Below are positions 9,045-16,028 of a stretch of DNA of 64,000 bases, piece after piece (positions within the stretch are counted from its first letter, which is position 1; each line of letters opens with the position of its first letter). Under the pieces are notes generated by a model. The model did not search any database. It was not told the DNA's origin and saw only the letters and a list, made by a program, of their open reading frames with translations. The stretch is from Roseburia hominis A2-183. Lineage in GTDB: Bacteria; Bacillota; Clostridia; Lachnospirales; Lachnospiraceae. A program made the position numbers and the translations under genes. The stretch spans positions 630,001-694,000 of the forward strand of contig NC_015977.1 in the NCBI RefSeq assembly GCF_000225345.1, read 5' to 3'.

Positions 9045-10747
9045 AATATTCAAAAAGATATATCGTGTTTGGCGTGCTGGTAGCCGCCATGCTGATTTTT
9101 AAATTAGAACCGGGGGCATCGGGGAGCGGAACGGTGGAAAATTTCCGCGGAGCCAATCTGCAGGCGGCAACCTGGAACCCGTTGATCGCATCCAGCGTAA
9201 ATGATAATCTGTTGTCGCTGGTGATCGATAACAAGGAATACACCAACGAGAACCATACGTTTTATATGGATGACCAGCTGAATATCATGGTTCCGGTGAA
9301 CATTCTGCGCGATGCACTCAACTGCAGCGCGCATGTGTATGACGGAAAGCGGCTCCTTGTGGAGAAGCATGCGAATGAGGTGGAGTTTTCACTGGGCGCC
9401 TCGGAGGCGAAAGTCAACGGAACCCGTGAGGTGATCGTGTCGCCGTTTATCCGCAAGGACGATACCTACTATGTAAGCCTGAATGATCTGGCGAATTATC
9501 TGGATTATTCCTATTCCTGGGATATACAGGAGAATCAGGCGTCGGCGATGGACACGTCGGACAGTGCGACAATCATACCGACCCGCTATGATCTGAGGGA
9601 GAAGGGACGGGCGGCAGCAGTGCGCAATCAGGGAACTTTCGGCACCTGCTGGGCGTTTGCCGCGCTGGGGGCACTGGAGTCGTCGTTGCTGCCGGAAGAG
9701 AAACTGCAGTTTTCGGTCGACCATATGACGATGAACAATGGATTTACACTGACGCAGGATGACGGCGGGGAATATACCATGGGAATGGCTTATCTGGCGG
9801 CATGGGAAGGACCTGTATACGAAGCGGATGACCCTTACGGGGACAATAAAACGAATCCGGATCTTACAGCGGTCAAGCATGTGCAGGAAATGCAGATCAT
9901 CGACGGAAAAGATTATGAGAAGATCAAGGAGTCGGTCTTTTTATACGGCGGAGTGCAGACGTCGATCTATAACGGGCTGCGCAGCTCGCAGTCAAAGTCT
10001 CCGTATTACAATCAGAAGACAAATTCCTACTGCTACATCGGTACAGAGAAGCCGAATCACGACGTTGTGATTATCGGCTGGGACGACAGTTATTCCAAGG
10101 AGAATTTTAATGTGGATCTCGAGGGAGACGGCGCATTTATCTGCCAGAACAGCTGGGGAGATACGTTCGGCGAGGACGGGGTGTTTTACATATCGTATTA
10201 TGATACGAATATAGGCACCCACAACGTTGTGTATACAAAGATCGAAGAGCCGGGCAACTATGACCATATCTATCAGAGCGATCTGTGCGGCTGGGTCGGA
10301 CAGCTTGGCTATAACAAGGACAGCGCCTACGGCGCCAATGTCTACACGACGTCACAGGAAGAGGAACTGGTGGCAGCCGGTTTTTACGCGATAGGAAAAG
10401 ACTCCCAGTACGAGCTGTACGTTGTAAGGAACTTTGAGGATGCCGGTTCGCTGACGCAGCGGATTCCGGTGGCGTCCGGCAAACTCTCCAACGCGGGCTA
10501 TTATACGGTTGATTTTAATCAGGCAATTTCACTGGATGCGGGGGAGCGTTATGCGATTGTGCTTCACATGATTACGCCGGGGTCGGTGCATCCGATGGCA
10601 ATCGAATACGCTGCCGACGAGGCGACTGCGGATGTGATTCTGGACGATGGCGAGAGTTATATCAGTACCAACGGCGCCAGATGGGACAGCGTGGATACGG
10701 TGGAGGAATGTAATCTCTGTATTAAGGCATTCAGTAAGAATCGATAA
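9041..10747 (+). CDS. exported papain-like (C1) cysteine peptidase with stalk and lectin-like domains
   Basis: The 568-residue protein starts with a membrane segment or uncleaved signal (about 6-25). A copper-amine-oxidase-like stalk domain follows (about 65-165). The C1A peptidase domain (about 180-400) shows the catalytic triad Cys203 in GTFGTCWAFA, His340 in NHDVVIIGWDD and Asn370 in CQNSWG. The last 160 residues form a beta-rich lectin-like domain typical of this exported C1 group. It probably acts outside the cell on peptides, host proteins or wall material; the substrate is not visible. It overlaps the methyltransferase gene by 4 bp and is 14 bp before the amidase. Confidence 0.88.
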   Translation: MKYSKRYIVFGVLVAAMLIFKLEPGASGSGTVENFRGANLQAATWNPLIASSVNDNLLSLVIDNKEYTNENHTFYMDDQLNIMVPVNILRDALNCSAHVYDGKRLLVEKHANEVEFSLGASEAKVNGTREVIVSPFIRKDDTYYVSLNDLANYLDYSYSWDIQENQASAMDTSDSATIIPTRYDLREKGRAAAVRNQGTFGTCWAFAALGALESSLLPEEKLQFSVDHMTMNNGFTLTQDDGGEYTMGMAYLAAWEGPVYEADDPYGDNKTNPDLTAVKHVQEMQIIDGKDYEKIKESVFLYGGVQTSIYNGLRSSQSKSPYYNQKTNSYCYIGTEKPNHDVVIIGWDDSYSKENFNVDLEGDGAFICQNSWGDTFGEDGVFYISYYDTNIGTHNVVYTKIEEPGNYDHIYQSDLCGWVGQLGYNKDSAYGANVYTTSQEEELVAAGFYAIGKDSQYELYVVRNFEDAGSLTQRIPVASGKLSNAGYYTVDFNQAISLDAGERYAIVLHMITPGSVHPMAIEYAADEATADVILDDGESYISTNGARWDSVDTVEECNLCIKAFSKNR

Positions 10748-10761
10748 AGGAATATACGGTT

Positions 10762-11247
10762 ATGGAAGAAAAAGCATTGAGACTGTCGGCTGTCTTTCTC
10801 ATGATTCTGACAGCTGTATCTTTTGTGCTTCTGCCAAAGCTTCCGGCGCTTCACACGTGGGAGGCGGAGGCGAGAGAGGAACGCATTGCTGAGGAAGAGT
10901 TCGCCCAGAGTCAGGTCACGATGCAGAACTTAAAGATCAAAGAGCAGAATGAAGCGGCGGGGGCAAAGGGAGAATTGAGTATTCGCCTGCCGGAGGGTGT
11001 GACCGGGGATCAGATTGCTGTCAGCAGCGATTATGTGACCCAGACCATCCGGGTGGAAATTCCGCAGGCGGACCGCACGTATTTTGACAGCTACCCGGTT
11101 CTGGGGAACAGCGACTATATTGACGGCCTCTCCTACACCAGGCAGGGGGAGACGGGCGTGATAGAGGTCACGACCAACAAGGTATATGAACTGCAGACGG
11201 AATATGACACTCAGACTTTTTATTTTAATTTTTTTGACACCTCATGA
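10762..11247 (+). CDS. N-acetylmuramoyl-L-alanine amidase, N-terminal fragment (frameshifted)
   Basis: The 161 residues hold a membrane anchor (about 7-29), a charged linker and an AMIN-like beta domain, ending ...FYFNFFDTS. The catalytic amidase domain continues in the next frame immediately downstream, so this is the front half of a split gene. The two frames meet at seven T (11229-11235) followed by GACACC. Removing one T, or the A at 11239, joins them; the latter gives NFFDPHEVYDKV, a sensible family junction. As it stands, translation stops at 11245-11247 before the catalytic domain. A true mutation, slippage on the T run or a sequence error are all possible. Confidence 0.75.
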   Translation: MEEKALRLSAVFLMILTAVSFVLLPKLPALHTWEAEAREERIAEEEFAQSQVTMQNLKIKEQNEAAGAKGELSIRLPEGVTGDQIAVSSDYVTQTIRVEIPQADRTYFDSYPVLGNSDYIDGLSYTRQGETGVIEVTTNKVYELQTEYDTQTFYFNFFDTS

Positions 11248-11812
11248 AGTCTATGATAAAGTAGTCGTAATCGATGCGGGGCACGGAGGAAGAGCCGTCG
11301 GTGCGAACAAGCAGGGAATCAACGAGAAGGACATTGACCTGGCGATCGTGCTGAAGCTGAAGGAGATTTTTGACAACAGCGATGAGAACATCGGTGTGTA
11401 TTACACCAGGACGGATGACAGCAATCCGACGTTTGACCAGAGAGTGCAGCTTGCCAACAAGTCTGACGCGGATCTTTTCATCAGTATACATAATAACTCG
11501 ACGAGAAGCGGACGCATGTCAGGTACCAGCGGTACGCAGGTGATGTACGACGAGACGTCGGAGGCGAGCCGCCAGTTCGCGCAGATCTGTCTGGAGGAAG
11601 TCACAGGCAGGATTGGAAGCCGTGACAAGGGACTGGTGGAAGGCGACAGTATTTATATCATTAGAACCAGTGAGGTGCCGGTTGCACTGATTGAAGTCGG
11701 ATTTATGACGAACAAAGATGAATTGGAAAAGCTGAATTCTGATGCATATCAGATGGAGACGGCAGAGGGCGTCTATCAGGCAGTGCTTCGCGCATTTGAA
11801 GAAGGATACTAA
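11186..11812 (+). CDS. N-acetylmuramoyl-L-alanine amidase, catalytic fragment (frameshifted)
   Basis: From about residue 21 on, this frame encodes a complete Amidase_3 (CwlD/AmiC-type) domain, a zinc enzyme cutting the bond between MurNAc and L-Ala in peptidoglycan. Zinc ligands and catalytic residues are visible: His in VVVIDAGHGG, Glu in INEKDIDLAI, His in LFISIHNN and Glu in VALIEVGFMTNKDE. The first 20 residues from the ATG at 11186 are out-of-frame sequence of the upstream half and are unlikely to be real. No ribosome site lies near a start codon in this frame, so expression would need frameshifting or slippage from 10762. The rdgB gene follows 15 bp later. Confidence 0.75.
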   Translation: MNCRRNMTLRLFILIFLTPHEVYDKVVVIDAGHGGRAVGANKQGINEKDIDLAIVLKLKEIFDNSDENIGVYYTRTDDSNPTFDQRVQLANKSDADLFISIHNNSTRSGRMSGTSGTQVMYDETSEASRQFAQICLEEVTGRIGSRDKGLVEGDSIYIIRTSEVPVALIEVGFMTNKDELEKLNSDAYQMETAEGVYQAVLRAFEEGY

Positions 11813-11827
11813 AAAGAGGACAAAGCC

Positions 11828-12421
11828 ATGAGAATAATTTTTGCCACCGGCAATGCCGGAAAAATGAGAGAAATCCGCGAGATTATGGCGGATATGGATA
11901 TGGAGATCTGCTCCATGAAGGAAGCAGGTATTTCCCTGGATATTGAGGAGAACGGCACGACGTTCGAGGAGAATGCGCAGATCAAGGCGAAGGCAGTAGC
12001 TGCCTGTACGAAGGATATTGTGCTGGCTGACGATTCCGGTCTGGAGGTAGATTATTTAAACAAGGAGCCGGGCGTATATTCGGCGCGGTATCTGGGCGAG
12101 GATACCTCCTATGATATTAAGAATCAGGCGATTCTCGACCGTTTGAAGGGCGTGCCGAAGGAGCAGCGCACGGCGCGGTTTGTCTGTGCGATTGCAGCAG
12201 TGCTTCCGGACGGGAAGACACTTGTGACACGGGAGACGATCGAGGGATATATCGGGGAATGTCCGGCAGGGGAGAATGGATTTGGATATGATCCGATCTT
12301 CTATGTGGATGAGTATCACTGCTCGACGGCGGAGCTGACAGAAGAGCAGAAGAATGAGATCAGCCACAGAGGAAAAGCACTTCGTTCCATGAAGAAGCTG
12401 CTGCATGAGTACGGGTTTTAG
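11828..12421 (+). CDS. rdgB: RdgB/HAM1 non-canonical purine NTP pyrophosphatase
   Basis: The 197-residue cytosolic enzyme hydrolyses dITP, ITP and XTP to monophosphates and keeps deaminated purines out of DNA and RNA. Family motifs are complete: IIFATGNAGKMREI at the N-terminus, LADDSGLEVD with the metal-binding acidic residues, GENGFGYDPIF, and EISHRGKALRSM with the His/Arg pair near the C-terminus. The length is normal. The AAAGAGGACAAAGCC stretch gives a ribosome site. It forms a tight pair with the phosphodiesterase gene (3-bp gap), as in many Firmicutes. Confidence 0.96.
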   Translation: MRIIFATGNAGKMREIREIMADMDMEICSMKEAGISLDIEENGTTFEENAQIKAKAVAACTKDIVLADDSGLEVDYLNKEPGVYSARYLGEDTSYDIKNQAILDRLKGVPKEQRTARFVCAIAAVLPDGKTLVTRETIEGYIGECPAGENGFGYDPIFYVDEYHCSTAELTEEQKNEISHRGKALRSMKKLLHEYGF

Positions 12422-12424
12422 CCT

Positions 12425-12904
12425 ATGAAAATACTGGTTGTAAGCGATACGCACAGGAAACTTGAAAATTTAAAAGTTATCTTAGAGCGTGAGCAGCCGA
12501 TGGATCTTCTGATCCATCTGGGTGACGCGGAGGGAGATGAGGACAGTATTGCGGAGATGGCGGGCTGCCGGCTGGAGATCGTTGCGGGCAACAATGACTT
12601 TTTTTCCAATCTTCCACGGGAAAAAGAACTTCGCATCGGCAGCTACCGTGTATTGATCACGCATGGACATTATTACTATGTCAGTGCGGGGATCGCCGAT
12701 ATTGAGCGGGAAGCGGCGGCACAGGGCTATGATATTGTGATGTTCGGACACACGCACAGGCCTGTGATCGATTACACAAGGGATGTGATTGCGCTCAATC
12801 CGGGCAGTCTTTCCTATCCGAGGCAGGAGGGGAGAAGACCGTCCTACATTGTGATGGATCTGGACAAAAACGGAAAGGCAAATTTTGAAATAAAATATTT
12901 ATAA
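12425..12904 (+). CDS. YfcE/MJ0936-type metallophosphoesterase
   Basis: The 159-residue protein is a minimal calcineurin-like phosphoesterase of the YfcE/MJ0936 group. Its dimetal ligands are in order: SDTHRKLENL (Asp, His), HLGDAEGD (Asp), AGNNDFF (Asn), THGHYY (His) and FGHTHRP (His-x-His). Members cleave phosphodiesters in vitro; physiological substrates are uncertain. It directly follows rdgB in the same operon, a common pairing. The tRNA promoter begins 8 bp after its stop. Confidence 0.93.
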   Translation: MKILVVSDTHRKLENLKVILEREQPMDLLIHLGDAEGDEDSIAEMAGCRLEIVAGNNDFFSNLPREKELRIGSYRVLITHGHYYYVSAGIADIEREAAAQGYDIVMFGHTHRPVIDYTRDVIALNPGSLSYPRQEGRRPSYIVMDLDKNGKANFEIKYL

Positions 12905-12911
12905 AAAAGTG

Positions 12912-12940
12912 TTGACTTTTCAGAAGCTGTCCTATATAAT
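12912..12940 (+). promoter_or_regulatory. promoter of the second tRNA cluster
   Basis: TTGACT and TATAAT are exactly 17 bp apart, 63 bp before tRNA-Pro. This is a near-consensus housekeeping sigma promoter for the six-tRNA operon. Confidence 0.9.
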
Positions 12941-13003
12941 AATCCTTGCGTCACGAAAAGGACAGCTCAGTGGCCGGAAGAGTGCGCAAGCGATAAAATC
13001 CTT

Positions 13004-13078
13004 CGGGGTGTGGCTCAGCTTGGCTAGAGCGCCTGGTTTGGGACCAGGAGGTCGCAGGTTCGAATCCTGTCACCCCGA
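13004..13078 (+). tRNA. tRNA-Pro (TGG)
   Basis: The acceptor CGGGGTG pairs with CACCCCG, the Pro-specific C1-G72 type. The anticodon TGG lies in CTGGTTTGGGACCAG. CCA is not encoded. Confidence 0.97.
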
Positions 13079-13084
13079 TTTCGT

Positions 13085-13155
13085 GCGGGTGTAGTTCAAT
13101 GGTAGAACACCAGCCTTCCAAGCTGGATACGTGGGTTCGATTCCCATCACCCGCT
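13085..13155 (+). tRNA. tRNA-Gly (TCC)
   Basis: The acceptor GCGGGTG pairs with CACCCGC. The anticodon TCC lies in CAGCCTTCCAAGCTG, and the T-arm is GGGTTCGATTCCC. CCA is not encoded. Confidence 0.97.
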
Positions 13156-13191
13156 TTAAATCTGCACTGACAGGTTTATACAAGATCATAT

Positions 13192-13265
<74 letters not shown>

Positions 13266-13271
13266 TTTTAT

Positions 13272-13346
13272 GGTGGGTATAGCGCAGTTGGTTAGCGCGC
13301 CAGATTGTGGCTCTGGAGGCCCAGGGTTCGAATCCCTGTATCCACC
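13272..13346 (+). tRNA. tRNA-His (GTG)
   Basis: GTGGGTA pairs with TATCCAC, with an extra 5' G facing the discriminator C as expected for the His G-1 determinant. The anticodon GTG lies in CAGATTGTGGCTCTG. Confidence 0.96.
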
Positions 13347-13376
13347 TTAGTTGCGATAGGTGCAACGATTATTTGT

Positions 13377-13448
13377 TGGGCTATCGCCAAGCGGTAAGGC
13401 ACTGGATTTTGATTCCAGCATTCGCAGGTTCGAATCCTGCTAGCCCAG
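13377..13448 (+). tRNA. tRNA-Gln (TTG)
   Basis: The acceptor TGGGCTA pairs with TAGCCCA. The anticodon TTG lies in CTGGATTTTGATTCCAG, and the T-arm is CAGGTTCGAATCCTG. CCA is not encoded. Confidence 0.97.
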
Positions 13449-13474
13449 CTTGCTTTTGTTGTAATCTGATATAG

Positions 13475-13547
13475 GGGATACTAGCTCAGTTGGTAGAGCA
13501 CCTGACTTTTAATCAGGTTGTCGGGGGTTCGAATCCCCCGTGTCTCA
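13475..13547 (+). tRNA. tRNA-Lys (TTT)
   Basis: The acceptor GGGATAC pairs with GTGTCTC with two G-T pairs. The anticodon TTT lies in CTGACTTTTAATCAG, and the T-arm is GGGGTTCGAATCCCC. CCA is not encoded. Confidence 0.97.
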
Positions 13548-13560
13548 CTAAGGAATGGAG

Positions 13561-13592
13561 AGCGGAAAGCCGGTAAAGGTTTTCCGCTTTTT
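13561..13592 (+). terminator. terminator of the second tRNA cluster
   Basis: AGCGGAAA pairs with TTTCCGCT, followed by a short T run; it lies 13 bp after tRNA-Lys. Confidence 0.85.
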
Positions 13593-13627
13593 GTGACTTT
13601 GGAACAAAACTTAGTGAGAATTGCCTA

Positions 13628-13655
13628 TTGTATTACCGCTAAGGTATGTTATACT
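13628..13655 (+). promoter_or_regulatory. promoter of the riboswitch-folT unit
   Basis: TTGTAT and TATACT are 16 bp apart, and a TG pair one base before the -10 makes it an extended -10. Transcription would start about 20 bp before the riboswitch aptamer. Confidence 0.6.
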
Positions 13656-13680
13656 GTTACCGTTGCAAGTAAATATTGTT

Positions 13681-13785
13681 CGCAGAGTAGACACATGCGC
13701 GTTAAGTGCCGGCTGAACAGGGAGTTGTCAGCCAGACGAAAAGAGTTTCTTGCGGTGCATGAGTCGCATCCCGCTGCATCCGAAG
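13681..13785 (+). promoter_or_regulatory. tetrahydrofolate (THF) riboswitch
   Basis: The leader matches the THF-I aptamer. It has the conserved GAGTAGAC start, the GCGCGTTAAGTGCCGGCTGA strand, a hairpin closed by GGCTGA/TCAGCC, the segment GACGAAAAGAG, and the 3' strand ending CATCCCGCTGCATCCG. The RNA binds reduced folates. It sits directly upstream of folT, the usual context. No terminator hairpin with a T run follows before the gene. The purine-rich AAAGGAGGT ribosome site at about 13827 is therefore the likely control point (translation), which is inference. Confidence 0.87.
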
Positions 13786-13843
13786 ATAGGAATATTATCT
13801 CCAGTTGTAGTATGATGAGGTCTGCAAAGGAGGTAATTTTTTT

Positions 13844-14422
13844 ATGAAAAAATTCGTCGCTTTGTTCACCGATTCCTACCGTGAATTAAAATCGGTAAGA
13901 ACCATCACTACCATGGCTATGCTGGCAGCCATCGCCATTATTCTTGGCATGTTCTCCATCGAATATGGCAATTTTATCCGCATCGGTTTTTCGAGTATCC
14001 CGAACGGAATCATTGCCTACCTGTTTGGACCGACGGTTGGCGGCATTTTTTCCGGAACGCTTGATATTATTAAATACATCTTAAAGCCGACCGGTCCGTT
14101 CTGTCCGCAGCTGACACTGGTTACGATGCTGGCAGGCGTCATGTACGGCTGTATGTATTATAAGAAGAAACTCACACTGCCGAGGGTGCTTGCCACCAAG
14201 TTTATCGTGATGCTGGTGTGCAATGTGTTCCTGAATACATTGTGCCTCACCGTGTTATATGGACAGGCATTCATGGTGATCCTTCCGGCGCGTGCATTAA
14301 AGAATCTGATTATGTGGCCGATTGATTCCGTCATCTTCTTTGCAACAGCGAAGGCGCTTGAGAGCATTGGCGCATTCCGGTTTGTGCGAAGGGCGCAGGC
14401 GGAGCGGATCGCCAGATCATAA
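13844..14422 (+). CDS. folT: FolT: folate-specific S component of an ECF transporter
   Basis: The 192-residue integral membrane protein has about six helices and the S-component layout. It starts with a cytoplasmic stretch and then TTMAMLAAIAIILGMFSIEY, followed by FIRIGFSSIPNGIIAYLFGP and the conserved G-x-x-x-G-rich segment GPTVGGIFSGTLDIIKYILK. It binds folates and works with the shared EcfA/A'/T energy module, which is not encoded in this window. The THF riboswitch upstream independently supports folate as the substrate. A strong AAAGGAGGT ribosome site lies before the ATG. It appears to be a single-gene unit. Confidence 0.93.
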   Translation: MKKFVALFTDSYRELKSVRTITTMAMLAAIAIILGMFSIEYGNFIRIGFSSIPNGIIAYLFGPTVGGIFSGTLDIIKYILKPTGPFCPQLTLVTMLAGVMYGCMYYKKKLTLPRVLATKFIVMLVCNVFLNTLCLTVLYGQAFMVILPARALKNLIMWPIDSVIFFATAKALESIGAFRFVRRAQAERIARS

Positions 14423-14480
14423 AGAGATAAGAAATAAGAAATAAGAAATGCTGCCGGAATACGGCAGGCATATAGAGCGA

Positions 14481-14524
14481 AAATCCTCACGATGTCATAT
14501 TCCGGCATCACGGGGATTTTTGTT
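14481..14524 (+). terminator. possible terminator after folT
   Basis: An imperfect hairpin joins AAAATCCTCACGATG to CATCACGGGGATTTTT, with several mismatches and a T run. It is weaker than the other terminators here. Confidence 0.45.
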
Positions 14525-14580
14525 GTTTCATGGGAATAGTGCGAAAGTACGAAAAAAGGCATGTAAATTTTCGGACAGTA

Positions 14581-14589
14581 TGGTATAAT
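14581..14589 (+). promoter_or_regulatory. extended -10 promoter of the 97-residue hypothetical gene
   Basis: TGGTATAAT is an extended -10 box 123 bp before the gene; no convincing -35 is present. Confidence 0.4.
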
Positions 14590-14711
14590 ATAGGCGAAGG
14601 CAGAAGTGAATATGGTGCCAGGACGGACGCCCGCGTTTTCATGCGGCGGACGAAAGTGTTCAGAATATAAGGAAGGTAAGCAGGGAGCATCACCGGAAAA
14701 GGAGGAGACCT

Positions 14712-15005
14712 ATGAAGAGTCGAAGAATTCCGTTAGAGTCCGAAGTAGACAAATACGAAGTGGGAAAAGGGATGGAAGATGGTTTTGAACTGTTTTCCGA
14801 TGTTGTGACCAAGGGATGGATCGTGACGGATTCGCTCGTAAAGATTGAGCGGCCCGACGGTACGATCGTGTGCCCGTACATCAAGCACCGCAGAGGACGT
14901 ACCTTTATCGGTGAGGGCGATTATATTATCGTTCAGCAGGACGGCACGAAGAATGTATGCGGCGCGGACAAAGTGTGGACACGCTATGAGAAGCCGGAGG
15001 CTTAA
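14712..15005 (+). CDS. conserved-looking hypothetical protein
   Basis: The 97-residue soluble protein is rich in beta-type sequence: VTKGWIVTDSLVKIERPDG, then IVCPYIKHRRGRTFIGEGDY. It has three Cys or fewer and no signal or membrane segment. I do not recognise a family. Codon use is like its neighbours, and an excellent AAAAGGAGGAG ribosome site precedes the ATG, so it is very probably a real gene. It lies between folT and the tRNA-Leu promoter and seems monocistronic. Confidence 0.8.
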   Translation: MKSRRIPLESEVDKYEVGKGMEDGFELFSDVVTKGWIVTDSLVKIERPDGTIVCPYIKHRRGRTFIGEGDYIIVQQDGTKNVCGADKVWTRYEKPEA

Positions 15006-15018
15006 ATCCAAAAAGAAG

Positions 15019-15047
15019 TTGCAATCTGTCTGCCAGCACGCTATAAT
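15019..15047 (+). promoter_or_regulatory. promoter of tRNA-Leu(TAG)
   Basis: TTGCAA and TATAAT are 17 bp apart, 42 bp before the tRNA. Confidence 0.85.
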
Positions 15048-15089
15048 ATACCGGTAGCTTTCCAAGGGAAGCAGTTATTTCTCTGATAA

Positions 15090-15169
15090 GCGGGTATGGC
15101 GGAATTGGCAGACGCGCCAGATTTAGGTTCTGGTGGGAGACCGTGCAGGTTCAAGTCCTGTTACCCGCA
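15090..15169 (+). tRNA. tRNA-Leu (TAG)
   Basis: The acceptor GCGGGTA pairs with TACCCGC. The anticodon TAG lies in CCAGATTTAGGTTCTGG, with a short class II variable arm (TGGGAGACCG). CCA is not encoded. The 3' end of this gene is copied just downstream. Confidence 0.96.
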
Positions 15170-15242
15170 GTAGAGCAGGAGAAAAGTGGAAGACAGGACT
15201 TGAACCTTTTCAAGCTCCTGTTACCCGCAGTAGAGCAGGAGA
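15148..15242. repeat. direct and inverted partial copies of the tRNA-Leu 3' end
   Basis: The segment 15150-15182 (T-arm half, acceptor 3' strand and 13 flanking bases) recurs at 15209-15242 with one extra C. Between them, 15193-15207 is the exact reverse complement of the T-arm at 15148-15162. The inverted copy and the second direct copy form a 12-bp hairpin with one bulge and a 4-nt loop (15193-15221). Confidence 0.9.
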
Positions 15243-15310
15243 CAGAGCGCAGAATACGGCGTGAAGTTTTCGGGTTTTACGGGCGTTTCCGTGAATAGGA
15301 ATAGAATAAG

Positions 15311-15356
15311 AAAAGCCATGTACGAAGATGTATACTTCGTATGTGGCTTTTTTTTG
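15311..15356. terminator. strong terminator after the tRNA-Leu region
   Basis: AAAAGCCATGTACGAAG pairs with CTTCGTATGTGGCTTTT over about 17 bp, followed by further T. It could serve both the tRNA and the convergent gene at 15420-15719. Confidence 0.9.
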
Positions 15357-15419
15357 GTGCTGTGTTACAGTGCAGTGATAATGAATCAGCGAGATGCTCA
15401 TATAAAGAAAGAGACTGAT

Positions 15420-15719
15420 TCAACGGCCGGGCCATTCGGTGCGGCGCGCACTCCACTGTTCGTTCAGCCAGTCGACCACCTGCTCTTTGCCCTCCGGCGT
15501 AAACGGAAAGACAGCAGAACTTTTCAGATCGTCCGCGGTGCTGGCAAAATTATAAGGACCGGGCCAGATGGTGACGCGAAAAATATCATGTTTTACATTT
15601 TCGTCCTCGGCATCCTCCTCCTGATCTTTTTGGATGAGGTAACGCATTCCCTGATAACTGCCGGTAAATTTTTCCTTTTTATAAAAGTTCATATTCAGAA
15701 TATCATCATTTTGAATCAT
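15420..15719 (-). CDS. hypothetical protein
   Basis: The 99-residue soluble protein begins MIQNDDILNMNFYKKEKFTG and contains an acidic loop (QKDQEEDAEDENVKHD) and the segment FRVTIWPGPYNFASTADDLK. I do not recognise a named family, but the sequence has normal amino acid composition. The start is placed at 15719 because everything upstream in the frame is Phe/Leu-rich intergenic translation. A purine stretch (AGAAAGAAGGCAG) upstream of the ATG may be the ribosome site. It converges on the tRNA-Leu terminator. Confidence 0.65.
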   Translation of the reverse strand: MIQNDDILNMNFYKKEKFTGSYQGMRYLIQKDQEEDAEDENVKHDIFRVTIWPGPYNFASTADDLKSSAVFPFTPEGKEQVVDWLNEQWSARRTEWPGR

Positions 15720-15855
15720 GATGGATCTGCCTTCTTTCTGTAAGAGATAGTGTGATTGAAGAAAGTATAACAAATTTCTAAAAAAAAAGAACAGAGTATT
15801 TATGTGGGAAAAACACTTGTATTTACTGGGCGTACAGAAAAAGGAGGTAATATCC

Positions 15856-15891
15856 ATGTATTTTTGTATACAATTAGCAGTTGACAAATGA
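15856..15891 (+). other. 11-codon reading frame with a strong ribosome site
   Basis: AAAAAGGAGGTAATATCC precedes an ATG that opens only 11 codons (MYFCIQLAVDK). The frame overlaps the -35 box of the opp promoter. It may be the remnant of a gene start or a leader peptide from an upstream promoter. There is no further evidence that it is used. Confidence 0.25.
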
Positions 15892-15908
15892 TAGTGAGCG
15901 AGTATAAT
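15881..15908 (+). promoter_or_regulatory. promoter of the first opp operon
   Basis: TTGACA and TATAAT are 16 bp apart. A leader of about 110 nt leads to the first permease gene. Apart from the 11-codon frame, nothing else is seen between 15720 and 16028. Confidence 0.85.
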
Positions 15909-16028
15909 ACATTTATATTATTTTATCGGGTTAACGTGACATTGCATTAGAGATACAAACAGATAAAAGAACGCAATGCTAGAGCGATAAAATGAGAAAG
16001 AATTTTCAAGAAGCAGGAGAGAAAAAAA

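Noticed and set aside
8091..9053. 320-codon frame on the minus strand
   Set aside because: It is the mirror of the rRNA methyltransferase gene, which has complete motifs on the plus strand; the mirror is Arg/His-rich and has no family features.
15150..15242. attL/attR of a mobile element at tRNA-Leu
   Set aside because: Only about 60 bp separate the copies and no integrase or cargo is present; kept as a repeat only.
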